Below are positions 20,724 through 32,100 of a stretch of 53,550 nucleotides of DNA, in pieces; the stretch's first letter is position 1; each line of letters starts with the position of its first letter. A program made the translations under genes and the position numbers. The stretch covers positions 246,701 to 300,250 of the forward strand of contig NW_003149274.1 in the NCBI RefSeq assembly GCF_000003605.2. Direction: 5' to 3'. Under the pieces are notes generated by a model. It had not been told where the DNA came from, made no database searches, and saw only the letters and a program-made list of their open reading frames with translations. Source of the stretch: Saccoglossus kowalevskii (Eukaryota; Hemichordata; Enteropneusta; Harrimaniidae).

Positions 20724-23700
20724 TCAATTGACGTACAGCAAGAAACACTGGCGGAAGTAACTAACAAATAAACAAACATATAAACATAATTTGCATACTA
20801 TCAGTCTACGACTCGCCACGGACTTCACATCCTCACAGACATTGTTTGCAGATCTTTTGCAACGAGAACACAACGTAGTTTTCCCCGAGTCGTTTTCCAG
20901 TAAGTCTGCTTCCAGATTTCTTCTCGTTGAGAAATCGTCTCCGAAGTTTCTCAGCTCTGATATGGCATGGCTCCATCTTTGGTTTGTCACGTGACTCCAG
21001 AATATAGGAAACCTCCCCGTGCTGCCATATTGAAAATATACAGAAGAAATTACAGTTCTCTGCGCAACAGTCAGGTCATTGAACTTCTTCAAGTTTGTAT
21101 TCCCTGCAAATAAAAATACGTTTTTATATATAACACATAATCTGCGCAGCAATTCCGTTAATTTAAATTTGTCTTTGTTGTGATGTTATTGTCACACAAT
21201 CGGTCATACCAAGGACATTTTTTTTGTATTTATTAGCATATACCCTATTCCCCTCTAACGGATGCGCCAATTTCAACAATGTACGTCTGGGTTCGTGTCT
21301 TGGACAACGACAGGGTAAAATGGTTTACAAATCTAACTGACGTTGAACCCACCCAATCGAGCAGCAGCAAACAATGTGGACGTAGTATTTATGCCATTAA
21401 TATAGATTGTACAAATGCATTTTAGCGGATGATTTAAACAAATTGTTTATTTACAATTCGAAATTGAATTTTTCATTCTCAGTGAATGTGTATATAGATT
21501 TTTGTCTGAATAACAGCACCCTGGGATATAGGCGTACAATGCTGCTGTACAATCGCACAGTCTACCTGTGTTTAATTTGTTGGTATATTCAAATTCGTGG
21601 CACATTTTGTGATGGCGTGAAATTGTCAGTGATTGATCGTTTATAGAAGAGGTGGGTGATAGTGTCATCTTGTGACATTATATTTTACCTATTTCCGTGA
21701 CCTTATTGTCGTAAGCTTTTCTGACGTCATCTATTTGTTTGTTCATGACTTCGTTACTGAGGGTTGTTGCTTGGTTCTCGTCGAGATGAAGCGGCATTTC
21801 ATCGAGTTTGTTTTGCGCTTCCATTCCCTGGAATTATACCAATATTTTGATTTAGATTATTAGCAACAGGAAATCGCTCCACATTTGCACTTCCAGCCCT
21901 TCACAATTCCATAGAACACAGCCTTCAAGAAAATATTACTTTCTAAAACCTGGAATAATATGCAGGATAACAGAAATGGAGAAATAATCCCCACCAGTAG
22001 CGCGATATACTATTGCATTGTCTTATGTCACCAGCCAGCTACATTATATATGACATAATATCTCCACTAATAGTAAAATTGATATAATACTGACAAATGA
22101 CCGCAATTCACAATTTATTTTATTTTAAATAATTAACAATTATAATTATATACTAACCTTCAAACCAAAATACGGAGTGAATTTTGTTATGATTGTTTCA
22201 GAGATACCCATATTCCGGAAATATTTAGCATTTTTACTTCCCAGGTCGACACCATTGCCGATAGTGACTCCACTGTTTGCATGGACGTTACCATGTTCGT
22301 CTTTGGGAACGTATCCATCCACACGGAAACCTTCACGAGCTCTGATGAATGCTTTGTCGATAAGACAGTCATTTGACGTAGTAGCTACAAAAATGTCAGA
22401 TAAGAGTGATTCAGAAACAAGAATATTACAACAGCAAAAAAAACGTAAGTTCATGCCATTCCAGTGTATCATCATTCAACGTCAATAAATTGTATAATTC
22501 ATTCCCAGTCGACCGGTCTAGCGCTATACTCAAGTCACCAGTTATGCCGGCCACTACAATTTGCATTACCTTCCAGGGACGTGCTGGTATAATTACGGGC
22601 GCGGGTCATCATTATTGTTTTAAGGTAGGTGTTATAATAGATAGCATCTCGTAATAGATGTTCTGTTTTGTGCGACATAACCTACTTCCCCAAGGTACAG
22701 AATGGCACCTACAAGTCCAACTATAGGTCAAGCGCGCCAGACGGATTGAATGAGGGGTCAATCATTTGAAATCATGGGGGTGGGCGGAAAGATTGTTTGA
22801 GAAAACATGCAAGCTAGACACAGAGAGAATCGAAAATCGCATGCACAGTGTTACAGGGAAAAGATGTTAGCACATTCAAGAAAAATATAAATGTACAGAT
22901 AAGACAACGAAATAAAAGACAAAGTTTTTCTCAGGGCGTTGGCCTGATGACCAATCCTAGAGAGCAAGGTAGTAGGCACTAAATAGTCAGGTCTAGTTTA
23001 TTCGAGTAACTTGTAAGTCTCGAGTAGGAAAAGCACTTTATATATGAGGTAAATTACGTGACCATGGCACGGAATGATGATAACTAAAATTAAAGTACTT
23101 GATCCATGGCTATTTCGAAATGGTCATATCACTGAAATACAATAGTCAGTTTAACACAATTTCATTGTTTCAGTGTCCGAAGTTTTACTACATGATATGA
23201 AGTTTGTAGCAAAACTGTTTTTTTATTGTGGGTTTCAACTTGGCAACGAATTGTCCAATTTAGTGTGATCGTTTGTCGCTGGTAACTGTGACCGCCAACA
23301 TACAACTTACACGGAGTTGTGACGTGAGTAGCTAATGCGACTTCGCATCATGTTAGTATCAATTAACTTCTTTATTTACAATACACAATTAACCGACGGC
23401 CCTATAAATATATACGTTACAAATAATTGGAATTACTGGTATGCCGCTGTAATTTTGCCGCTTATTTTGTTAATGACAATAAACTAAAATAGTTCCATGT
23501 ATTATATCAATAAATATTGCCAACAAAATTGTATTAGTTGTCGAAAATGTTTAGATGACCAAGAAACTACTGTATATGGTGTGGGCGTGTCTCGTTAAAG
23601 CCGACAAAATGTCCAATAGAACAGAATGGCTATTGTTTTAAAGTTGACGATACTGCTAGCAGCATATATATCCCAATAGTCAGTTATTTACAGACTGAGT

Positions 23701-23902
23701 CAAAAAAAACAAGCTAGGCTGTATTCGCTGGCGGCTATAGTCGGTGTGACTGATAGCTGACTGTACTATTGTTTCTGAAATAGGATAAATATGTCGATTG
23801 TGAAACCGCCGTGAACTCACCTGTTGCCGTCACGCCTAACTGCACACAGGAGTCCAATAACACGACGACCATAACCACCAGCAGTGGGAGAAAAGCACAC
23901 AT
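20724..23902 (-). CDS. Gene B: secreted single-domain pesticin-like lysozyme
   Basis: Exons 23821-23902 (signal peptide MCAFLPLLVVMVVVLLDSC and on), 22158-22384, 21689-21827 and 20724-21103. Phases are 1, 0, 1 as in gene A; the total is 828 nt, 275 residues. Glu45, Thr68 and Asp74 form the intact Glu/Thr/Asp set. The C-terminal lobe has VYFQYG, FW and QRW. After the closing TTLCS, where gene A has a splice donor, this gene reads through a basic Cys-containing stretch into a hydrophobic tail (LIVCKLCLYVCLFVSYF) and a stop. The tail matches intron sequence of gene A, so it looks like exonised intron. It may anchor the protein in a membrane. A weak GTGAGG donor inside the tail leaves other endings possible. 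Confidence 0.75.
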
Positions 23903-24114
23903 ATTGGTTGAAATATCAGCATTGAGTGAGAAATTGTATGTCTGGCCCCCAAAAAGCCTCAGAGTACTTCCTGTTTGCGGAGTTGTAATACGACTAGAAT
24001 ATATGAGAATTTACTTCCTTGTACGAATGGTTCTGTAGTTGACCGTCTTTCTCGCGACACGTGACCTAGGACATCCTATGAATGTGTAATTGGATATAAA
24101 ACCATGATGTGCAT

Positions 24115-24326
24115 TACTGTAAATGTATTAATTATTCACTGGGTTTTAATTTCGCTATTTTCGTTGATAAGTAAAATTCGCTTAAATAAAATCCACGCGG
24201 AACATGTAAAGTAACAATAGAATTATAAATTATTTTTCTGCCAAATTCGTGAACTTGAAGCCTAGTGAAAAGGCTCAAAAATCAAAATAGTGAAATTTGT
24301 CAGTGAAAATAAATGGTTTTACAGTA
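24115..24326. mobile_element. MITE-1 copy, diverged
   Basis: Starts tactgtaaatg and ends ggttttacagta, sharing 'attcactgggttttaatttc' and 'gtcagtgaaaat' with the other copies. It lies just upstream of gene B exon 1. Confidence 0.6.
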
Positions 24327-24859
24327 GAGTGTAAATGTTGGAATAGAAAACTATCAATGAGAGCCCATGGGTCTCCACATCGATGACATTGAAATCGAGT
24401 CTCAAAACGTGATTATATTTTTTACAAAGACGGGATCAAATCTTGCCAAGTTCTAGTATAGTATAGTACATTCCATATCGTGATTTATCACTTGACCCAT
24501 GATTGGTGGGCCAAAGTTCGAACACTAACATTTACCTAGTGAGTATGCTATAGACCCAAAAGTAATGACATTATCATTATGATCAAAATATGATCACACA
24601 GTCCTGCCACTTACTAACCAAACAAGGAATATGGTTCATGTGACAAAGTATTCTAAATATGCAGTACTTAAAAAAGGTCAGGGCAGACGTAAGTCAAAAC
24701 TATTAATTAAAATAAACTATATGATATGTAGTGCTGCTGCTACTTACATTTCTAATGACAGTTGACAATAACAATCACCATATTAACAAAAAAACAATGG
24801 AAGATGCGGAATTCTTTGAGTTACAGACATTGAGTTACAAAAACTACCACGTTCATATT

Positions 24860-25370
24860 TTAGAAACCACACCCACGTCTGTGAAACCACGCCCAACATG
24901 TAACTCGATGTTCAAGGAAATATACATTTTTTTGTTTGTTGAACGTCCACATTTAGTAATTCGAAATTTAGTTTACCGAACTTCGAGATACGGGCAACAT
25001 AAAATTTTAGTTTTGTTTTGTTCAACGTTGTATATTTCCCGTAATTGGAAGTTCGGTTAACTGATAATTAAAATTCGAGTTACTAAATTGGAACGTTGAA
25101 CAAAACAAACAATTATGATGTTGCCGGTAAATCGAAGTTCGGAAACTGTTATTTAAAGTTCGAGTTACTAAATGTAAACGTTTAACAAAAATAAAAATAT
25201 ATATGTTGCCCGTAATTCCAACTTAACATCGAGCCATAATTTGGACGTGGTTTCGCAAAAGAGGGCGTGGTTTATGAAATATGGGCGTGGTCGCTTTTAA
25301 CTCGATGTTCGTAAATCGATGTCCGTAACTCGAACAAGCATCTTCTTCGAGTTACGAGCAACATAGACTT
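24860..25370. repeat. Large fold-back repeat block
   Basis: Left arm motifs (aactcgatgttca, gttgaacg, tttagtaattcgaa, ccgaacttcgag, cgggcaacat) return as reverse complements in two tandem copies to the right (gttcgagttactaaat, gttgaacaaaac, gttgccggtaaatcg). Outer parts repeat 'accacgcccaacat'/'gggcgtggt'. No ORF of interest. Confidence 0.65.
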
Positions 25371-25627
25371 TTTTCATCGCCTGGATGCTTTTTCATTATT
25401 TTTATTATGCGTCAATACAGTTTTTAAGTCAGTCCTGCGGGCGATCGAGGCCAAATCAAAGATGGCAATATACTCCCTACAAAATAGATAAAACAATATA
25501 CAATATACTATCCATTATACAAAATATAACAATATAATCTCTGCAAGAAAAGGAACAAATTTTTTTTAATCTGCCATACAAGACAACATACTATCTAAAA
25601 GAAACGATATAACAATATACTCTCTAT

Positions 25628-25809
25628 TACTGTAAAAAGGTTAACTATTCACTGGTTATTTTGCTGACAGGAAAATGCGCTAAATTAAAACCCAGTGCAT
25701 ATGTAAAATTTAGCATAGACTACATCATCTAAATGATAAATACGTGAATTTAAAACCTACTGAATATGCCTGAAATGATAAATCAGTGAAAATTAGTCAT
25801 TTTACAGTA
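25628..25809. mobile_element. MITE-1 copy, opposite orientation to 863-1044
   Basis: Starts tactgtaaaaaggttaac and ends gtcattttacagta. The internal order is the reverse complement of the copy at 863. It abuts the 29-bp tandem array. Confidence 0.7.
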
Positions 25810-26350
25810 TATAAGATATACCAATATACTCTCTACTATATAGGATATAACAATATACTCTCTACTATATAGGATATAACAATATACTCTCTACTATATA
25901 GGATATAACAATATACTCTCTACTATATAAGATATAACAATATACTCTCTACTATATAAAATATAATAATATACTCTCTACTATATAAGATATAACAATA
26001 TACTCTCTATTATATAAGATATAACAATATACTCTCTACTATATAAGATATAACAATATACTCTCTACTATATAAGATATAACAATATACTCTCTACTAT
26101 ATAAGATATAACAATATACTCTCTACTATATAAGATATAACAATATACTCTCTACTATATAAGATATAACAGAATACTCTCTACTATATAAGATATAACA
26201 ATATACTCTCTACTATATAAGATATAACAATATACTCTCTACTATATAAGATATAACAATATACTCTCTACTATATAAGATATAACAATATACTCTCTAC
26301 TATATAAGATATAACAATATACTCTCTACTATATAAAATATAATAATATG
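25810..26350. repeat. 29-bp tandem repeat, about 18 copies
   Basis: Unit tactctctactatataagat plus ataacaata, with few variants (an aggat form at the left end, an aaaatataat form at both sides). Degenerate one-off copies spread on each side (25490-25620, 26350-26440). Confidence 0.95.
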
Positions 26351-26493
26351 CTCCCTACAACATGAAATATAACATACTCTCCAAAATACAAAATAATACA
26401 ATAGAGTTTCTATAAGAAAAGATATAACAATTCAAGTTTGCTATGTACTATTCAGTAAAACTATGTACTATTATATTATCTAGATCTGTGTTG

Positions 26494-29159
26494 TCATTCC
26501 GGCGTTATAATTATCAAAGAACATAATTTACATACTATCAGGCAACTAATTACTATACGTCTTGGCACAGTGTAGTTTTTATCTGAGTCGTTTGCTATTA
26601 AGTCTGCTTCCTGATTTCGTCTCTTCGGGAAATCGTCGTGGAAGTTTCTCAGCTCTGATATAGCATCGCTCCATCGTTGGTTGGTCACGTGACTCCAGAA
26701 TGTCGGAAATCTTCCTGGGTCACCGTATTGGAAATAGACGGAAGCGATGACTGTTCTCTGTGCAACAGTCAATTCATCGAACTTTTTCAGATTTGTATTC
26801 CCTGGGAATTAATCAATAAATAATTTGAGTAGTGTGTTTCTATTTGAAATTGATTGATGTCGGTGTAAAACACAATTACAAGTTCAACATACTAATCCCG
26901 TCTTTAAAGAAGGGTACCGGTAGTGTTGATGATGATGAATTAAAATTGACGAGCCATACCTTATACCATTTTGTTTGTTTTTGTGTCAATTTTCAAGTTG
27001 ACCAAAAGCGATGAAAGGGTATCCGAGAAAATGACATCGGCCTATATTATTATTAATTATAGTAAGGCCACACCGACTTAATTTTATGTATGACATCCGC
27101 GCGCGCATTAGTTTTCGCCTGCTCTCAAAAAAACAAAAACAATCTCCGACGACGAGTCTCCACAGATCGGTTTTCTCTCCGGAACTTGCCGACTCATATT
27201 GTCGCAAAGCGCTGGCTTGTCGTAAAACTCGTTTTGGACTACCCCAAAATGTGCCAATTTTGTCGTAAATGATCTTCTGCACATGCGCATTGCCTTGCCG
27301 GGAATTCCAACATGGCGACCACGCCACCAAAATACGTGTGCATAAAAGTTCAGAGGAAAAATAGAGGGATTGTTGTCGGCCAGGGAGATGTGACGTTTAC
27401 ACAGATATACGAGAGATTGGTAGCGGCAAGCGAGTTTCCCCCAGACAACTTTAAGGACATATTGTCCAGAGTGGCTGTCCCGCGTTTCTTATTATTTTTT
27501 TTTCATTTTCTGATTCGAATAATTTGCTTGCACACAGAGTCAGTAATATTTTGATCATATGACGAATTTTCATCAAGATACATGTACATAATTTTCTGCA
27601 TCCAAATTTTTGTTAACTCTCTGTTGGTGTTTTTTTTTCAATATCGAGCTTCTTATAAAGTTAAAGTAGTTCTAGAGCATTTGTGTCTACACTTTGTCTA
27701 TCTGAAGTGTCACTTTATAAAACTGTAGTGAGTTTGAAGTTGATTTCCAAGTTGCTGTTGACAAACGTATTGTTCATTTTTAATTCTTTTTTTTTTCAAT
27801 ACAACACAGTCAGTTTTTCTTCATTATTGAATTGATGTGTATGCCTTTGGCAAAGCTAACATCTACCTTATCCTCTTGCCTTTTCAAAATGCCTTTTCAT
27901 GATACCTGTGACAGTAATATAGTACGAGATGTGTACATCAACATGTGTTTCCTACAAATAAAGACTTGTTGTTTTTTTGATAAACTGTGTTCTGTGGTTC
28001 AATTCGTATTACCAGCTCCGTAGATAAGTGGTTTTAGCAGCATTTTTTTTAGCAGGATTTTTTTTTCGCCCTCTCGCATTAGTTTTGGGGTATCCAGAGA
28101 ATGTCATCCATAAAATTAAATCAGTGTAGCCTAATTCGAATATTTCTGATATTTTCAGATTTCGGCTAAAACGCGCGCCACATTTTTCTTCTGAATTTGG
28201 TTGACTTTATAAATTCTATTCACATTTTATAGAAATGACGAATTTTGAATTCATATAATGTTTTACCTATTTCCGTCACTTTATTGTCGTACTCTCTCAT
28301 GACGTCATTTATCTCATTAACCATGACACGGTTACTCAGATCGGCTGCTTCGTCTTTTTCGAGATGGAGCGGCATTTCATTTAGCTTGTTTTGCGCTGCG
28401 GTTCCCTGAAATTAGTGTTTGTTTAGTGTATTAGCAACAGAGGCACAGGAGAATTGGTCACAGTCACACAGTTATCTCCGTCACGGTGTTGCCTCCATAT
28501 GGAGTCGGAACATATGTCGACACCCAGGTGTGTACACAGTCTCCTTTTTGTTCTGGTTACGCCTTCTTTTCAATAAGCGCCCAGGAACATTTCTCAGGAA
28601 AGAGGTCAATTTCAGACTCCGTCACAGATGAATCCCGTGAAATGTGTGACAAATAATGGGTAATTACCTCCCGAGAAATTGAAATAAGTTGAAAAATATC
28701 TTTCTAAAATAAGTACTGTCATGGGGCATCATTCGTGTTGACTACAGAACACCGATACATGGTTCCACGTTGTTTAATTATGTATAGATTCAATTAGTAT
28801 AACACTGGCTATGTATAATTAACATTTGTGGAAGTACTGAAGTTATCGCCGCAAAATTTCTATACATCTTATATACCAGGTGGGTTATTATTACCAATAG
28901 AAATAATAAACAATTAGAGAAATACTAACCCTCAGCCCAAAATACGGCGTGAATTTTGTTATGGTTGATTCGGGCACGTCCATATCCCGGAAGTATTTGG
29001 CATTTTTGTTTCCCATATCGACACCGCTACCGATAGTGACTCCACTGTTTGCATGAACGTTACCATGTTTGTCTTTGGGAACGTATCCATCCACACGGAA
29101 ACCTTCACGAGCTCTGATGAATGCTTTGTCGATAAGACAGTCAGTTGACGTCGAGAAAC
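26494..29159 (-). CDS. Gene C: pesticin-like lysozyme, first exon not found, altered C-terminus
   Basis: Exons 28930-29159, 28267-28405 and 26494-26801 with the family phases. The active site reads REGF and SGVTIGSGVDMG, so Glu, Thr and Asp are kept (Met replaces Leu after Asp). The C-terminal lobe is complete (VYFQYG, FW, QRW). Just before the expected closing Cys, an A5 run (about 26578-26582) replaces the A4 of the paralogues and shifts the frame, giving NYTVPRR, then LIVCKLCSLIIITPE and a stop. The bracketing Cys is therefore lost. No signal-peptide exon could be identified between 29160 and 32.6 kb, a stretch that carries a LINE relic. It may be an active gene with a distant first exon or a young pseudogene. 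Confidence 0.6.
27062..28134. mobile_element. DNA transposon of about 1.07 kb with 34-bp terminal inverted repeats, in gene C intron
   Basis: Left end taaggccacaccgacttaat... and right end ...aaatcagtgtagcctaa are inverses over about 34 bp with five mismatches. It lies between the second and third lysozyme exons of gene C. Inside is a plus-strand ATG at 27312 in the context CCAACATGGCGACC, opening a frame MATTPPKYVCIKVQRKNRGI and about 35 further credible residues before a T-rich stretch. No transposase is recognised, so it is non-autonomous. Confidence 0.65.
27312..27480 (+). CDS. Unrecognised short ORF inside the TIR element
   Basis: Starts MATTPPKYVC, continues RGIVVGQGDVTFTQIYERLV and ASEFPPDNFKDILSR, then degenerates into poly-Phe from T runs. 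The first 55 residues have a balanced, protein-like composition. The context before it has ACATGCGCATTGCC (NRF1-like) and CAACATGGCG (YY1-like), features of housekeeping promoters. It may be a captured promoter plus first coding exon. Function unknown. Confidence 0.3.
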
Positions 29160-32100
29160 CTACATGATAATGCATGTCATTATTAGTGTGGTTCAATCAC
29201 ATGTTTAGGTTGACTGAACGAGCAATATTTCCTGGAAAACTATTGAGGTCGTCAGAAAGAAACACAGCATACTAGACAAACTGTGGTAACACTAAATTAA
29301 AGCCAACGCCTTATGTCATTGACGGTCAGGAACCAACCCGTTTTATTAAAACAGTTTCTCTATCCGAAGTCACTAAAGAAATATGTTGGAGAAAACTACC
29401 TGAAAAACAATCACTGGGAAACCATGGTTTCATAAAAAATAAAGTTTGGAGACCATATATTTTTTATCTGGGATTTGTGAACTACTACATTTAACGTTTT
29501 AACCTTTTCACCACCAGTTCCCTCTTTTCATCACAAATTCACAAAATAGTCCTGTTTATAGTCTGCACTTTCCTTCAGAATATTGGAACAAAAAATAGCC
29601 AAATTGTTAGAGTAAAAACTGAAAATTGACTCAAATCTTGTCTGTTGTCTCCGAAATTAGGGTTTCTTTACAGAACTATTAAAGAATTTAAAAAAGAAAA
29701 GTGCAGACAAAATTGGACGAGAAAGTATGCTGGCGAACAGGTTAATTGTAGCCAACAAAAATAAGAACGTTGCTGAATCCGATTCCAGTGAATATAATGG
29801 ATACACATTTTATAGGTTATCGTCTTAATAATTCTTTAATATAACCAGACATTTTGGGCAATGGTCTTTCATCGGTGTTGCGGAATAGGGGGCAGTGTAA
29901 TATTTTCGTTTCGTTTTTATTCGGTCGAGGTGGAACAACATAGTACTAAATCAGTGGAAATGGGGATACATTGTGCCAATAGATGAAGAAGGCGCAAAAA
30001 ACGGACCCATCTAACTACCGGCCTATCACAGTATTACCAGTTATTACGTTTTTGTAAAGTTAGCTCCATGGTCTGTGCAAAATATTTTAATCATTGTCCT
30101 AACTCCTAAAGACTTTTCAATCATAATCAGTTCACAGTTCTCACATCGGAGACGTGCCGTTGCTTTTCAAATGTGTGACGCTGGCGGCCTTACATTTCAT
30201 AGCTGTGTTTTTTAAGTTTTAATAAAATTAATTAGGTTGATGTTTAGCCCTCAATTAACTTGATGCTTGTGTATACTGCCCACGGCCTTTTGAGAAGAAA
30301 TGTACAAATAACGTTCTACTACAATGACGTCATTAACCCGAATAATTTTGTCCTCGTGCGATCTAATGAAAATAGCTGCCACTAGAGTTATGTACTGTTC
30401 AGCGACCTAAACAACTTTAAACGGATCATTCGCGTCGCGGTTTTCGCGTTGGTGAGTGTTTTAATAGACATACTATCGATTGGTGATAGTTTCGATGGTG
30501 TGAGATGATGAGGAATTTGTGTACTCTCATCGACGTCGACTTTCATTTGCCATGCTATTTGGCATCTTACGTTTGTGTTACGAAAATCGTGCGGAGGAAT
30601 CATAGCTCTTCTGCGTCAACATTGAAGACAACGAGTCACTGTTCAAATTATTATAAAGAAAAGTCGCATCTATAAACTGTAAATATAGAACCACGCTCTG
30701 TACTTGAAATGGTCATACAATTCAACGATTTGGGTGATTCAGATGTTATTCAATACATGAGAAACGAGTTAACTACTTAAGATATCCAACGTATGACGAT
30801 GATTACGCCTGCGCAGAGAAACTCTCCTACAATGGTTCAAATATCGTCATGGTCGTATTACAACCAGTATAGGCCACAGTGTACTTCATATGCGAGAAAC
30901 AGAAAATCCTGAAAAATACTGAAAACTGACAACATCCAGATTAATTCTGCACATCTTGACCTTAAGATGAAGCATGAACCTTTTGCGCGTCAAATGTGTC
31001 CAAAAAAAGTCGGACATTTAAGATTCGGTTTTTGCATTCGAATAAAGTCAGCACTGGGTGGTCTTTAGTAGACCTATTGTCTCTACCAAATGTAGTGAAC
31101 AAATTCCGGAATACTTGTTGGGCTTCCAGGCACCACCTCGCCTCATTAACGCAACCACTTTGTCTGAGCGATCGATTTTTCGCTGGAGGAAAGGCATGAC
31201 AAGTCACTTGCTAAAGTCGGGGATATTTCGCCAGATTTTTTTCATGATGGCACTAAATGAACACCAAGAAGCATTGCAGTGCCAGTTAATCATTTTATAT
31301 GGCTTGTAGTTCCGAATCTGGAAATAATATGCTTGTCGAGTGATGCCAATCTTGTGAATGCGATGTTGTACAAATTCAATCCCATTCCAAGTGCCGAACA
31401 CTACTGTCATCTGAGTACTTTGTTACGCCCCCTAGTGGTGTTCTGGCGAAACCCAACAACGAGATAGTCCCCAATTGGAAATCCATAGACGGACATGTAA
31501 ACATATATGAGCAGATTGCTATATGAAAATGATAAACAAAGTTGATAACCTGGCTCTAAAATGGAAACTCAACATGCCATACAAAAAAATCGGGTAAACA
31601 AGATATACCTACTGTATTTGGATTGCACCTAGAGAAATCACTGGAAAAACACCAAGATTAGAACATCCAAATACACATAGAATAAACCAAAGACACTAGA
31701 CACTTTTTCTAGTGTTTCTGAATAAACCCACTGATAAACAAAAGACCACACGTGAGTCCCACCTTTGACCCAGGTGATGCACGCCCTCAAATGGCGCTCA
31801 CCTAAAAAAATAAAATTAAAATAAATCATTGGTTCTTGCAAGGCATTTCAATTGTGGTTGTCTGCTAATTCAAAACATTGACGTCTATGTCCCTATATAG
31901 GGCCTTATCCTCAAAACTGTTCGCGTGTAAACTAGATGACTAGAGGTACTGAGGGAGACATGTGTGGGAAATTTCGTCAAAACACGCTGCAAACGTGTAC
32001 AAAGGAATGAGCAATTAGTTGTGTGAGAAAAGAAGTTCCTCTTCACTCAATTGCGTAGTATCCATGGTTACTGCATTGCACCTTTCATGCTAATGAAATC

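Larger units (their letters stand above)
23903..26493. other. Intergenic region between genes C and B
   Basis: No gene seen. It is filled with two MITE-1 copies, a large fold-back block (24860-25370) and a 29-bp tandem array (25810-26350). The 5' flank of gene B (23903-24110) has no clear TATA box. Confidence 0.6.

Noticed and set aside
30962..31410. Two adjacent minus frames that might be a broken transposase or host exon
   Set aside because: Composition is protein-like but no motif could be recognised, so no function is claimed.
31803..31841. Short MQEPMIYFNFIFLG frame before a GTGAGC donor in phase 1, as first exon of gene C
   Set aside because: Right phase, but too short and too AT-driven for a signal peptide, and 2.6 kb from the next exon.
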